A stretch of 64,000 nt of DNA, taken from Endozoicomonas_A sp049275935. Lineage in GTDB: Bacteria > Pseudomonadota > Gammaproteobacteria > Pseudomonadales > Endozoicomonadaceae. The stretch's first letter is position 1. Every line of letters starts with the position of its first letter. The stretch lies in assembly GCF_049275935.1 (NCBI RefSeq), contig NZ_CP184830.1:992001-1056000 (forward strand), given 5' to 3'. Shown in pieces: positions 53,401 through 61,611 of this stretch. The notes under the pieces are model-generated. The model was not told the DNA's origin, did not search any database, and saw nothing but the letters and a program-made list of their open reading frames with translations. The translations under genes and the position numbers were made by a program.

Positions 53401-56400
53401 CCAGCGATAGTTTGGCGGCCATCAGGTAAAGCTGGTAGTACTGATTGAGGCATTGATGGAGTGCTTTATCGCTAAAATCCCCCCCTCTGTTAACGGCTAT
53501 GGCGACATTCTGTAGATCAAGACTGGTCGGCTGCAACGGCAGGTTTTTCTGTTGCAGGTAAGCCCTTAAACGACAATGTTTTTCTGTCAGCTTTTTAGCG
53601 ACGAATGTCCCTTCTGAGGACTCTGGCAACACTTTTTCGGTAATGGTCTGTAATTCTGCCGGTTTGTACTGCCGGATGGGCAAATGCCGAAAACGTCCTT
53701 TCAGCGCCGGTGATAAGGGTTTTCGCCCGCTGTACTCAGGCGGGTTGATGGTGGCAAACAGGTGGAAACCCGGATGGGCGTCACCGGCCAGAATATCGTT
53801 TAACTCTCCTTCCAGATGCTGGCTGTCGATCAGGTTCATCTCCGAAATCACCACGATGCCGCCTTTTATTTTTGCCGTCTGGATCTTTTCGCACAGTTTG
53901 TCCCAGGAACAATCACAGGCATTCAGGTAAAAGACTTCCGGCATGGACTCTCCATGTTGCTTAGCCTCCTGTCTGACACTTTCAATCACCAGGTTCAGCG
54001 TGGCATCCTTACCCCTTCCCGCCGGGCCTTCAATCAGTGTTGCCTGACGGCCGCCGTGTTTTTTGTCGTGATGATTAGCCTGCTGGCAGCGGCTTAAATC
54101 CTGTCCAAGCCGTTGCGCCAGTTCACGGACTGCCGATCCGGAGGTATCAAAGTCTGGTCGGATTTTTTCGCTGACTGTACTGAAGGTCTGCTGCATTTCC
54201 TGCAGAGTGTGTTCATGAACTCTGTCGCTCAGGGTGTTCTCCGGTTGGTAACGGGCAGCAAACCAGATTTCCAGTGCTGACAGGGCATCCTGATAAGTTT
54301 CGGTGATTTCCGGCCCCAGTACATCCCGAAAACTACGTTGTATCAAACTGTTTATTTGCCCACAGGTCACACTGCCGCGAGCGGGCAGGGCTCGATCCAG
54401 ATACCAGCCCACCCAACTGCAGATATCGGTTAAATCCCTGGGGGTAAACTCATGGTCGGGCAAGAGTTCCTGATAATATTGCCAAAGTGCCATCACACTT
54501 TGGGTGGCACTGTGTGCAATGTCGTTTATTTGCTGCTCCGGCAGATGCCGTTGTAAATGCTTGACCAAAGCCGGTTCCACCACTCTGTCGCGAAGGAATG
54601 CCTTATCCAGGCGAGGGAAGTAAGCTGTGGGCAGTTTCTCTTTCAGGGCCGGGTCCATTTGACGCCCGGCGTAATGATCCGGGTTGCCGGTGAGAATAAC
54701 CCGGTGTTTTGGGCCGACCCTGACAGGGTGACCATTCACGTAAATGCAGGGCTCCGGTTCCCATAAGCCGTTCAATGATGCCAGCAATCCGGCTTTGGCC
54801 AGGTTGGCTTCATCCAGAACCAGAGTGACATAGTGTCCATCCTTCCCGGACGGAGTGTTGGCCCATTCCATCAGCGCCCGGTTTTGCAGTGTCATGGAGC
54901 GATCACCATCGGTGTGCTCTTGCCACTGCCAGCGTTTCATCAGGGTTTGTTCGCTGTCGGAAGGTCCAAGGGAAATGACCGCAGCCTGTCCTGAAGCTTT
55001 TGCCATTTTGGCAGAAAAGTAACTTTTGCCGGTGCCGGTTTCTCCCTGCAGGAAGATAACAGGAGAATCTGTAAGCCGGTCATGGAGTCGGGACAATCGA
55101 CGACTTTCACGATCTTTCTGACTTATCTTGCCGTGATAAAGATCCCGGGCCAGTGCTGACAAGGAGGTATCAGCGGAATCCGTCCATTTCAGTGATTCAG
55201 AAAGTCGATTTTCTATGAGCTCAATGCCTGCTGCGTCAGAATTGGCTGTTCTGACAATATGAAAACAATCGGTGGCCAGAGATTGAATGGCATCGGATCG
55301 GGTCTGCCCTGACGGCAAAGGTAACTGCCAGCCAGAAGCCAGTACATCCTGCAAACGTTTAATCTGTCTCGATGGCCTGATGGCTAAGGATTGATAATGC
55401 TTTGTTGACTCCGGATCGACTGCCAACTCTTGTGCCATTGCCTGCCGTTGTTGTTCAGGAGCATGGGCCACAATCATGGCACAGAGCCTGCCGAGAACTT
55501 CTTCTTTTTCTTCATCCCTCGATGGCAATGGACTTACGTAGCGCAGTTTTAATTCTTCATTAAGTACTCCCGGGTCAAAAGCTCTGGCCAGTGGCCAGAT
55601 GTTCTGCTCCACAAAGGCTCTATCCAACCGTGGAGCACTGGTGATGATGTCATTTAACCGATCAGGGTCTACCGAGGCGGTCTGATTCTCATCCGGCTTC
55701 TCATGGGCATTCGGCGTCTTATCCGGTAACAAGTGCCAACAGACCACTTTCATAAAGTCACGCACTGAAGGATTCTGCCGGGTACCATGGGTGATAAGGC
55801 TATTGATGGCCTTGCGCCAATGGCGGGGTAAAAGCTGTGGGGAATGGTCAACCTGCTGTGCTCGCCGGGCGGCCATTATCAGGTTGTGCAACAATCCTTC
55901 GGTCATTTCAGGCAGAGGGTTACAAAGGTCGGCAGGTACGGTTTTAAAGGCTTCGTAAAGTTCATCAAGCGCCTGTTCTGGCAGCTCAGTCCGGGGAATA
56001 TCATGTTTGTGGGCATTAATATCCCAGAGATCGACCCGGCGACACCGATTACCCATGGCAACCATTGAATTAACCAGTGAAGATGGGCTTCTTGCAGCCT
56101 TGGGCCAAAGCAGGGTGATATGAGCTTTTGGGTAGGCCTGCAATTGGCCATTCACCAACAGAGGTTGCCCGACAACCAGGGGTTCCAGAAGCTGCTGAAG
56201 CGTTGGATTAGTTTCCAGCCCTCTCAATACCACCGGCCTGCCAGCGATTAATGCCTCCTGCAGTTTACTCTGACTTCTGCCAAAATGAGCCTTTTGTTCC
56301 GAGGTGATATGGATATTATCAAAGAGCTGGCTGAAGCGGGTCTGTTCATTGACCTGAATGACCAGAGGGGCTTGCCGCTGCTTATTAATCCAATAACTTG

Positions 56401-57913
56401 CCTGAACAGGTTGTTGATAAGTGACAGCACGAAAGGCCAGGTGCTTGCTCATTTTTTCCTGAAGTTTGGACAGAGGGTAGTCATCGGTTTCTGTCAGGCC
56501 CAGAGCTTCCGGCTGTCGTCTTGAATAAGCCACCTCAAGTCCGGGCTCCAGACCAGTGGTCTCGCGAATAGTCTGCAGTGAACCCAGCAAACGAAACCAG
56601 AGAATCTCAGTGAGGGGAGAGGTTACCGTGACAGCACCACCTGCCCGAATCTGTTCTAACAGACAGTTTTCAGGGACTGCATAGCCTTCCGGGGCAATGG
56701 CAATCGGGCTCAGCCATTCACTGATATTACTCTCGTTAATAATGATCGGGATTCGTTGAGCAGAGTCTTTATTGTTACCTTCTATTACACCTTCTTTGGC
56801 AAGAGAGTGGGACAGGCTATGGAACAGTGAATGAAGCTCGCCCTTCCCCACCGACATCTGATAAAACTGAACATCGTCGGGTAACGGACAAATCTTCCCG
56901 TTGCTCTCGAAACACTGTTGCGCCAGCATCTGCCGAATGGTCTGTTCAAAGGCCAGATCTTGCCAGTCGGCCCCTTTCAGAATCACCCGTTGTCCGGCCT
57001 TCAATAGCTCAAGCCTGCCGGGCAGGTGCTGAATTTGCCCCTGTTTATCCACTCCGGGGCCGCCCAGCATCAACTGTCGCCAGTTGTTGTGCAAGTGGCA
57101 GTCAATAAGAACGGTATTGTCGTCGTCCATAGCACTTTCGGCAGAGGGGAGTTCAGCCAATAACGGAGGTACCTTGTCGATCTCCATCGATGGGTCATTG
57201 TCAGTCTGTGCGTTGAACTGCCAGGTATTTCCCGGCCGATTAATTCGCCGCCAGAAATCGGCACCGGGAGCGCTGGCTGCGGGCGCGTCATCACGCTGAC
57301 CAATGGATGCCAACTGTGCAGGGTCTGCCAGGACCAATAGAGAAACATGCCCGCCAAGGGGGCGTTTTTTCCGGTTGATTTTGTCATACAGACAGGGGTT
57401 ATCCGGGTCCAGTAAATCGTTGAATTTGGGCAGTTCTTCGCTGGTGAGCTTGCGGATATCCATCACCAGAGTGAATGGCTGTGAACCTTCAAACAGCTTG
57501 CCCGAGCGCAAAGTATGACGACCCTCTTCGGAAATGTTCAGCCGACTCACCAGATTAGCCTGTGAGAGGTCATCGGGGTGGGAAATAACAGTAACATCTT
57601 CATTACAGGTTATGGCAGTCAAAAGCTGTCGAATTTCATCATCACTGGCGACAAAACGAAAATCGAAGGAATGAGTCGCCTTTGGCAGCGAGGAATCCGT
57701 TGAAGAGACGGTTCTGACTTTGTCAGGCACCGTCTCCAAAGATGGCGATCTGTTTAGTTTGGACCTTACTTCAGAGCAGCTTCTTACAGTCTTCTCTTGT
57801 TCTGACAATAAATCCAGCTTTGCTATCTTGGCTGCCACGCCATTCCCGCCATGATCAAGAAGGTTAGGATTCAGAGCGTGTTTTTTTGTACCTTCATCAA
57901 TCTGACCATCCAT
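50453..57913 (-). CDS. Giant six-module AAA-like / transglutaminase-like protein, copy 6
   Basis: 2486 residues. ATG 57913 follows AAGGAGG by 7 nt and gives MDGQI; the in-frame codon at 57946 is rejected. The leader ends PDKVRTVSSTDS. Four degenerate AAA-like modules, with an inserted APAASAPGAD stretch near 225, precede P-loop 1 (GETGTGKS) at 957 and the second site, GPAGRGKD, at 1296. The linker has one repeat unit. The transglutaminase-like core is complete: Cys1940 (GNCRHRAPAF), His1966 (HCFAEY), Asp1983 (VDLGG). The C-terminal helical region ends YEALDT. The gene is inverted relative to copies 1-5 and faces copy 5 across the PEP synthase-like gene. Its function is as uncertain as for its sisters. 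Confidence 0.8.
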   Translation of the reverse strand: MDGQIDEGTKKHALNPNLLDHGGNGVAAKIAKLDLLSEQEKTVRSCSEVRSKLNRSPSLETVPDKVRTVSSTDSSLPKATHSFDFRFVASDDEIRQLLTAITCNEDVTVISHPDDLSQANLVSRLNISEEGRHTLRSGKLFEGSQPFTLVMDIRKLTSEELPKFNDLLDPDNPCLYDKINRKKRPLGGHVSLLVLADPAQLASIGQRDDAPAASAPGADFWRRINRPGNTWQFNAQTDNDPSMEIDKVPPLLAELPSAESAMDDDNTVLIDCHLHNNWRQLMLGGPGVDKQGQIQHLPGRLELLKAGQRVILKGADWQDLAFEQTIRQMLAQQCFESNGKICPLPDDVQFYQMSVGKGELHSLFHSLSHSLAKEGVIEGNNKDSAQRIPIIINESNISEWLSPIAIAPEGYAVPENCLLEQIRAGGAVTVTSPLTEILWFRLLGSLQTIRETTGLEPGLEVAYSRRQPEALGLTETDDYPLSKLQEKMSKHLAFRAVTYQQPVQASYWINKQRQAPLVIQVNEQTRFSQLFDNIHITSEQKAHFGRSQSKLQEALIAGRPVVLRGLETNPTLQQLLEPLVVGQPLLVNGQLQAYPKAHITLLWPKAARSPSSLVNSMVAMGNRCRRVDLWDINAHKHDIPRTELPEQALDELYEAFKTVPADLCNPLPEMTEGLLHNLIMAARRAQQVDHSPQLLPRHWRKAINSLITHGTRQNPSVRDFMKVVCWHLLPDKTPNAHEKPDENQTASVDPDRLNDIITSAPRLDRAFVEQNIWPLARAFDPGVLNEELKLRYVSPLPSRDEEKEEVLGRLCAMIVAHAPEQQRQAMAQELAVDPESTKHYQSLAIRPSRQIKRLQDVLASGWQLPLPSGQTRSDAIQSLATDCFHIVRTANSDAAGIELIENRLSESLKWTDSADTSLSALARDLYHGKISQKDRESRRLSRLHDRLTDSPVIFLQGETGTGKSYFSAKMAKASGQAAVISLGPSDSEQTLMKRWQWQEHTDGDRSMTLQNRALMEWANTPSGKDGHYVTLVLDEANLAKAGLLASLNGLWEPEPCIYVNGHPVRVGPKHRVILTGNPDHYAGRQMDPALKEKLPTAYFPRLDKAFLRDRVVEPALVKHLQRHLPEQQINDIAHSATQSVMALWQYYQELLPDHEFTPRDLTDICSWVGWYLDRALPARGSVTCGQINSLIQRSFRDVLGPEITETYQDALSALEIWFAARYQPENTLSDRVHEHTLQEMQQTFSTVSEKIRPDFDTSGSAVRELAQRLGQDLSRCQQANHHDKKHGGRQATLIEGPAGRGKDATLNLVIESVRQEAKQHGESMPEVFYLNACDCSWDKLCEKIQTAKIKGGIVVISEMNLIDSQHLEGELNDILAGDAHPGFHLFATINPPEYSGRKPLSPALKGRFRHLPIRQYKPAELQTITEKVLPESSEGTFVAKKLTEKHCRLRAYLQQKNLPLQPTSLDLQNVAIAVNRGGDFSDKALHQCLNQYYQLYLMAAKLSLEELPKSSAPAMGKGSLDPELSEWFYQTVSGIDRPWLIGRSDRSAIDEKHHEIRINAHLDKEEAKTEIIKEVAQARWQASGLSLKPDESDDILTRALYRYWQQCWFKHEFVQTGVDANSLFPMTEEEEQTLKMPDSQPCLREADQRINTWTSNAVQLWPEFWHQIIDLPDYCIGNDNAPEKYDPEVFEKQAPALDRRTNYEVLTTPDPEDHIAFDTDKNISHMYRCSALDVYVTSEGNIKLIDLKDIHIRGVETLMPERLPGPDQTLILASNQTLGTRELSSDNGQYALPSLTPNDYIVALRMEPDLPFTLVRDQYTGLHTLSVPEAKVGQSIRVVYVVEPREPGKATRARQTRPATDLDTHCSEGMKTVLDRVFTTIDQQRRAKEREPLQTIKDAKDTEQRIEAIRKYCRQFSGKAKPKRTENFFEFLVTRQQGNCRHRAPAFVALCRYFGIPCRQVASFVHCFAEYSGDGGQTWKSVDLGGEPGETVETTTEFQTTTKINDSSNKSKRIKALLKDFLKGADLAQQQTLAKACGMSLEELNKALETNSAFPKVNLSISKIVRNLWEENNLTSFSVGVSLLMSLETKELGWDEIVLTGTNYDKNRNTYSPMSEAVRKILSKSDEDKITEQLKLLYSKMIIQGGASPRQWLSSIIKILIDSDLTKPSVIHFASEALKLGWLDPLAASGSYGVTINAYKFHQLLVSLEAVDELKVKAAHCLKNWYKAYLSREKNSYSWLSVREYLQKKLTRTTLVTHEHDGFSPFLKGEIACLSLQSFWSDEPEGIPDIERMLVHHPAFRKSSSGKANHRPVIILGQPSWDSTVIKEKAEALFQRKVENSPDLKRLLEKTKLKSFKVSLKDQRRLDNLRNKYQQAIQQAFCHYLYGVTHSKGGSLLYCWAEAQMQESLSQDFYGAHEPSSAKELFDMMRYINSSLSFQNSIKDAYLKQAQDSSNALVLKSRELTKIAEEFLSTVNLNTIYEALDT

Positions 57914-57964
57914 AGTCAACCTCCTTACTGCTATCTGAAGAACCAAGTTGAAGTTGTTTTATAT

Positions 57965-57992
57965 TCTGACCTTCAGATTAAACATAAGTTCC
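57965..57992 (-). promoter_or_regulatory. ECF/sigma-E-like promoter of giant copy 6
   Basis: Minus strand GGAACTT (57992-57986), 16 nt, TCAGA (57969-57965), 51 nt before ATG 57913. The TCTGAAGGTCA string before the start site is shared with other copies. Confidence 0.6.
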
Positions 57993-58061
57993 ATTTAAAT
58001 AGAGAGCCGCAACCGAGGCAGATGCGATGGTCTCTATTCTCCCGACGTTTAAATCGAGCGT

Positions 58062-58090
58062 TTGTCATTCTTTGTATCCTTGTCTATAAC
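58062..58090 (+). promoter_or_regulatory. Sigma-70-like promoter of the cysteine-rich protein gene
   Basis: TTGTCA (58062-58067), 17 nt, TATAAC (58085-58090), 32 nt before ATG 58123. Good match to the housekeeping consensus and unlike the GAACTT promoters around it. Confidence 0.55.
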
Positions 58091-58122
58091 TGAATTTCAC
58101 CTCCTGAAAGAGTGAATGTCTG

Positions 58123-58977
58123 ATGTTATTCAACTCACTGAAAAAAACAGGGTCATTAGCCCTGTTTTTGGTCTCTGTTCTTTCTCTTCAGACACTGGCT
58201 AAGAATGATTCTATCCACGAATACCGAAGGCCACCCAGCATGCTTCCTGAGGATATCAGCAAGTTGAAGCCAACAGTTTTGTTATGTTTCGTCAGCAATG
58301 TTGAAAATGCTGACAACCTATCCAACGACCCCGGCAAACCTGAAGAGTGTAAAGAGCATATTGGTTATGTCACTACGATAACATCAGAAAAATCCAGCAC
58401 ACATGTCTGCAGATATCATGCAAATGGTTCTATGCAAGAAGAGTTCACAAACTATGATTGGCTGGACGCAGGTTTCTATACCATTGATGGTTTCATGCAT
58501 ATCCATACAACAGAAGTCACTATCCCGGGCTCAAAAAATTATTATTACGTTATGAGAACGCCTGAAAACTGTTCTAGGGTTAACGAACCAATGTGTGCAT
58601 ATGTCGACAAACAAGAAGGTAAAATATCCTTTGGTTATGAGCAAAACGACAATGGTAGTACGACATGTGGAAAACGGGATCTCGTCAAAGCTGTCTATGA
58701 TCACAGTTACGAAAGAATAAACTGCGCAAAAAGACCACAAGACCACAGCTCACCATTTATTGAACTCAATGCTTTGCCGGATTCATGTCCTTCCGATGCG
58801 GTCACCACCCATTGTCACAATTGTAATGGTAATGGCTGTGGCGCCTTCAAATGCTCAGCATTTACATACTGGGATCCATGCCCGGATGACACCTTCTGCG
58901 GTTCTGAAAGGTGCGTAGGTGGATTATGCGAAGATAAACCATGGTGCAGGCCTGCAACACTAAATGACGAGCTCTAA
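58123..58977 (+). CDS. Secreted cysteine-rich protein, unknown function
   Basis: 284 residues. The N-terminus is a Sec-type signal: KK at 7-8, a hydrophobic run SLALFLVSVLSL, and a likely cut after LAK or QTLA near 26. The mature part has many Cys residues, densest in the last 70 (CHNCNGNGCGAF, then CPDDTFCGSERCVGGLCEDK), a pattern of small disulfide-bonded knots like those in secreted or surface proteins. The middle has aromatic beta-like segments. No family is recognised and no catalytic motif is seen. The ribosome site is weak (AAAGAG). A sigma-70-like promoter precedes it, so it seems to be regulated apart from the neighbours. Confidence 0.65.
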   Translation: MLFNSLKKTGSLALFLVSVLSLQTLAKNDSIHEYRRPPSMLPEDISKLKPTVLLCFVSNVENADNLSNDPGKPEECKEHIGYVTTITSEKSSTHVCRYHANGSMQEEFTNYDWLDAGFYTIDGFMHIHTTEVTIPGSKNYYYVMRTPENCSRVNEPMCAYVDKQEGKISFGYEQNDNGSTTCGKRDLVKAVYDHSYERINCAKRPQDHSSPFIELNALPDSCPSDAVTTHCHNCNGNGCGAFKCSAFTYWDPCPDDTFCGSERCVGGLCEDKPWCRPATLNDEL

Positions 58978-59002
58978 GACGAGCTGTAGATAATCCCTGA
59001 TT

Positions 59003-59431
59003 CTAATTCTTCGGAGCCTTGGCTCCAGGTAGTTTTTGTGCAGCTTTGTCAAAAGTGAAGGAGCCATTGAATACCTCTTTCTGCTTCTCAATCACGCTTC
59101 GACCTTTGCACACAATAAGTGCATCAGCAAAGTCGGCTTCCTTGCCTTTTACAGGCTTTGCGTTCTTGAAGTCACTCAGGGCTTTCCAAACAACCTGGCC
59201 TTCCTCAAAGTAGAGGTTGGTTTCCTGAAAAAGCTGCAAAACGGTCTCAATGATTTCAGGTTTGGCAAGCTGGTATTTTTTACCCTTCAGCGTCCAGACT
59301 GTCTCAACCAGAGCAGCATCAGTCACCAGAACCTTTTCTTCTCCCTGAATCAACCGGGCGGCCTGTGCTGACTGTTTCTCATCATCGTTCAGCAAGTATC
59401 GGAGCAGGATATTGCTATCAATGACTATCAC
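59003..59431 (-). CDS. VapC-type PIN-domain toxin
   Basis: 142 residues, GTG start at 59431 overlapping the last base of the antitoxin stop. The PIN pattern is present: IDSNILLRYLL with Asp5, VETVW with Glu43, an acidic pair Asp100/Asp103 in DFADALI, and FTFDKAAQKL with Asp128. PIN toxins are Mg-dependent RNases that cut tRNA, rRNA or mRNA. Length fits VapC (about 130-145). It is translated together with the antitoxin and should be neutralised by it. The cleavage target is not predictable. Confidence 0.85.
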   Translation of the reverse strand: MIVIDSNILLRYLLNDDEKQSAQAARLIQGEEKVLVTDAALVETVWTLKGKKYQLAKPEIIETVLQLFQETNLYFEEGQVVWKALSDFKNAKPVKGKEADFADALIVCKGRSVIEKQKEVFNGSFTFDKAAQKLPGAKAPKN

Positions 59432-59643
59432 TACAAACCACTCTGAAGTGAATCGTCGTCTGAGATGTCCTGCTTGGTCTTGACGTGCTTCAGAAACCCT
59501 TCTGCTGCCCCTTTATGCCTCTTGATCAAGGTAATCCGACCATCGACGATAAAGCTGTCGATTTCATCTCCTGGCTGGATGCCAAGTTCTTCACACTGAC
59601 CGGCAGGGATAGTGATTTGCCGTTTGGCACTGAGTTTAGGCAT
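59431..59643 (-). CDS. AbrB/SpoVT-type antitoxin of the PIN toxin
   Basis: 70 residues. The N-terminal 45 residues match the swapped-hairpin AbrB/MazE fold: KLSAKRQITIPAGQCEELGI, then QPGDEIDSFIVDGRITLI. The C-terminal 25 residues are polar and acidic (ISDDDSLQSGL), as expected for a toxin-binding tail. Such antitoxins bind their own promoter as dimers. The 1-bp overlap with the toxin start supports a single transcript. The ribosome site is weak. Confidence 0.85.
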   Translation of the reverse strand: MPKLSAKRQITIPAGQCEELGIQPGDEIDSFIVDGRITLIKRHKGAAEGFLKHVKTKQDISDDDSLQSGL

Positions 59644-59670
59644 AGGTTTATTTCTTTACATTTTTCGTAT

Positions 59671-59695
59671 AGTAAAGATAGCGCGTCACTTTACT
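59671..59695. promoter_or_regulatory. Possible operator upstream of the toxin-antitoxin pair
   Basis: AGTAAAG (59671-59677) and CTTTACT (59689-59695) form a 7-bp inverted repeat 27 bp upstream of the antitoxin start, in the position expected for autoregulation. A TTGATA and a TATATT-like box lie further upstream on the minus strand. Short arms make this tentative. Confidence 0.3.
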
Positions 59696-59807
59696 TATCG
59701 CAATATATAGCGTACTGCATCTCCGTTTTATCAAACTGCCACCTGACTGCTTGATAAAGAAATTCACTTTTCCTCTATAGAGAATCAGGTGATTAGCGTG
59801 ATGCACA

Positions 59808-59895
59808 GTGAAAATCACTGAACTACCAAGCAATCATTCATTGCTTGCTGTCACTGAGTAACGCCATTTTGAGTGCGCTGAAAGACAGAAACTCT
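59808..59895 (+). pseudogene. 3' remnant of a second WD40 gene
   Basis: The reading VKITEL...HSLLAVTE and stop (59859-59861), plus the next 30 bp (GCCATTTTGAGTGCGCTGAA), match the very end and 3' flank of the WD40 gene at 60026-61585. Everything upstream of this is lost. It implies a former tandem duplicate. Confidence 0.75.
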
Positions 59896-59921
59896 GTTAG
59901 TTGCACTTAACAACATGTTAT

Positions 59922-59948
59922 GAACTTTCATTTTAAAACTGACTCCAA
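59922..59948 (+). promoter_or_regulatory. ECF/sigma-E-like promoter of the WD40 gene
   Basis: GAACTT (59922-59927), 16 nt, TCCAA (59944-59948), 77 nt before ATG 60026. The -10 box has one mismatch to TCAAA; spacing is the same as in the other promoters. Confidence 0.45.
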
Positions 59949-60025
59949 TTTTCCATATAGCTCAGCATCAACATTGAATGTTCCTTGTTGATCGAAGATA
60001 AATACCTATTCTGGAGAATTCAGGG

Positions 60026-61585
60026 ATGCATGGAATAGATAATAACACCAGCATTGCACAACCTAACCCGCCACCAACCGGGCAAGCCGAACTGGAACGT
60101 GCATTATCTCGTGTCAGTGCGGCTAGATCCGTCGCTGTTGCTGATCAAGAAAAAAAGAACAGACCTTCATTTCAATATTTTTCTATTTTATCAAGCCCCA
60201 TGATTTTCAGCCGTTTGCGACTTCGGGATGTTGTCATTTTAAAACGGGTATGTAAACGCCTTCGCAATGGTATCCATCAAGATAATGCTCTGGCAAAAGC
60301 ATGGTATCGCCGGTTTCCTTCACCATTGCAGTATCAACTAAGGACAACCATCAATACAAAAAATGTTGACCAACTTTGTGATTGGTTTAGGTCGTTCACG
60401 AATGATCAGGCATTAGTGAAGTCAATCACAGATCGCAAAACGGACAGGGTTTATGTGCCGGCTCTGTTATTTTTCACCCTGTCCAGGCTGATGTCTGAAT
60501 GTGAGACATTTGTTTTAGATACAACCACTATTAACGAAGCGAATTGTGTAAACTCAGCCAGCCTCAGTGTCGATGGACGCCACCTGGTCACCGCCAGCGA
60601 CGATGGCACCGCAAAAATCTACGTTAAAACGGCTGCTGGATCATGGGAATTGATAGACATCATTCGCCATACCAGCAAGGTCAATTCAGCCAGCTTCAGC
60701 CCCGATGGTTCCTATGTGGTGACCGCCAGTAATGATGGCAGGGCGATAATTTATGGCTATAAGAAAGATGGGTCATGGAAAACAGTTCGCACTATTTCCC
60801 ATAGTGACCTTGTTTATTCAGCCACCTTCAGCGCCAACGGCAGCCATGTGCTGACTGCCAGTAATGATGGAACAGCGCAAGTCTATGGCCTCAGGGACGA
60901 TGGATCATGGGAAAGGGAAACTACTGTTCGCCCAAATGGTCCGATCAAATTAGTCAGCTTTAACCCCGCTGTTCGTATGACCGACACTGGCGATAAAACG
61001 ACAGAAATCTGTGGCCCCAAGGGCGATGGATCCCGTTCAGAAAAAACCAGCACAGAACGTCATAGATGGGTCTTATCAGCCAACTTCAGCTCCGATGGCC
61101 GTCATTTAGTGACTGCCGGAAGGGATAACACAGCGAAAATCTTTGCTCAAAAGGCCGATGGATCATGGGAACCAAAAAAGACCATTCGCCATGGTGACTA
61201 CGTCCACTCAGCCGTCTTTAGCCCCGATGGCCGTTATCTGGTGACGGCCAGTGAAGATGACACAGCAAGAATCTATCGCCAGACAGCGAATGGATCATGG
61301 GAACGAGAAGAAGTGAATATTTACCATAAAGACGGAGTTTTATCAGCCAATTTTAGTCCTGATGGCCGCCATGTGGTGACTGCCAGCAGGGACGGAACAG
61401 CGAAAATCATTGGTCTGGGCACCGATGGGTTATGGTCAGAAAAAGCCTGCATTTACCATAATGACTGGGTCTTATCGGCCAACTTCAGTATCGATAGTCG
61501 CCTTGTGGTAACTGCCTCCAGCGACCATTCGGTGAAAATCACTGAACTGCGAAGGTATGATTCATTGCTTGCTGTCACTGAATGA
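60026..61585 (+). CDS. F-box-like / WD40 propeller protein
   Basis: 519 residues. The N-terminal 45 residues are polar. Residues 50-95 resemble an F-box (YFSILSSPMIFSRLRLRDVV, then LKRVCKRLRNGI). From about 180 to 510 there are eight WD40-type units of about 42 residues with turns such as SPDGRYLVTASEDDTARIY; unit four (near 320) is degraded. WD40 propellers bind proteins or peptides, and F-box/WD40 pairs in eukaryotes are substrate receptors of SCF ubiquitin ligases. Such a role in a host is inferred. The start is set by TGGAG about 10 nt upstream. It differs from the three F-box/propeller proteins: no MDG/RTVS leader and far more regular repeats. Near-identical DNA repeats make it prone to unit gain or loss. 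Confidence 0.8.
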   Translation: MHGIDNNTSIAQPNPPPTGQAELERALSRVSAARSVAVADQEKKNRPSFQYFSILSSPMIFSRLRLRDVVILKRVCKRLRNGIHQDNALAKAWYRRFPSPLQYQLRTTINTKNVDQLCDWFRSFTNDQALVKSITDRKTDRVYVPALLFFTLSRLMSECETFVLDTTTINEANCVNSASLSVDGRHLVTASDDGTAKIYVKTAAGSWELIDIIRHTSKVNSASFSPDGSYVVTASNDGRAIIYGYKKDGSWKTVRTISHSDLVYSATFSANGSHVLTASNDGTAQVYGLRDDGSWERETTVRPNGPIKLVSFNPAVRMTDTGDKTTEICGPKGDGSRSEKTSTERHRWVLSANFSSDGRHLVTAGRDNTAKIFAQKADGSWEPKKTIRHGDYVHSAVFSPDGRYLVTASEDDTARIYRQTANGSWEREEVNIYHKDGVLSANFSPDGRHVVTASRDGTAKIIGLGTDGLWSEKACIYHNDWVLSANFSIDSRLVVTASSDHSVKITELRRYDSLLAVTE

Positions 61586-61611
61586 CGCCATTTTGAGTGC
61601 GCTGAAAGAAA

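Noticed and set aside
57851..58093. Plus-strand frame of 80 codons between the giant copy 6 start and the cysteine-rich gene
   Set aside because: It runs antisense through the leader and promoter of copy 6, has a poor start and a composition typical of non-coding reading.
59013..59026. GGAGCC-TT-GGCTCC hairpin with a later T-run as terminator of the cysteine-rich gene
   Set aside because: The stem is short with an almost absent loop, the T-run is 7 nt away, and the sequence is inside the toxin coding region.
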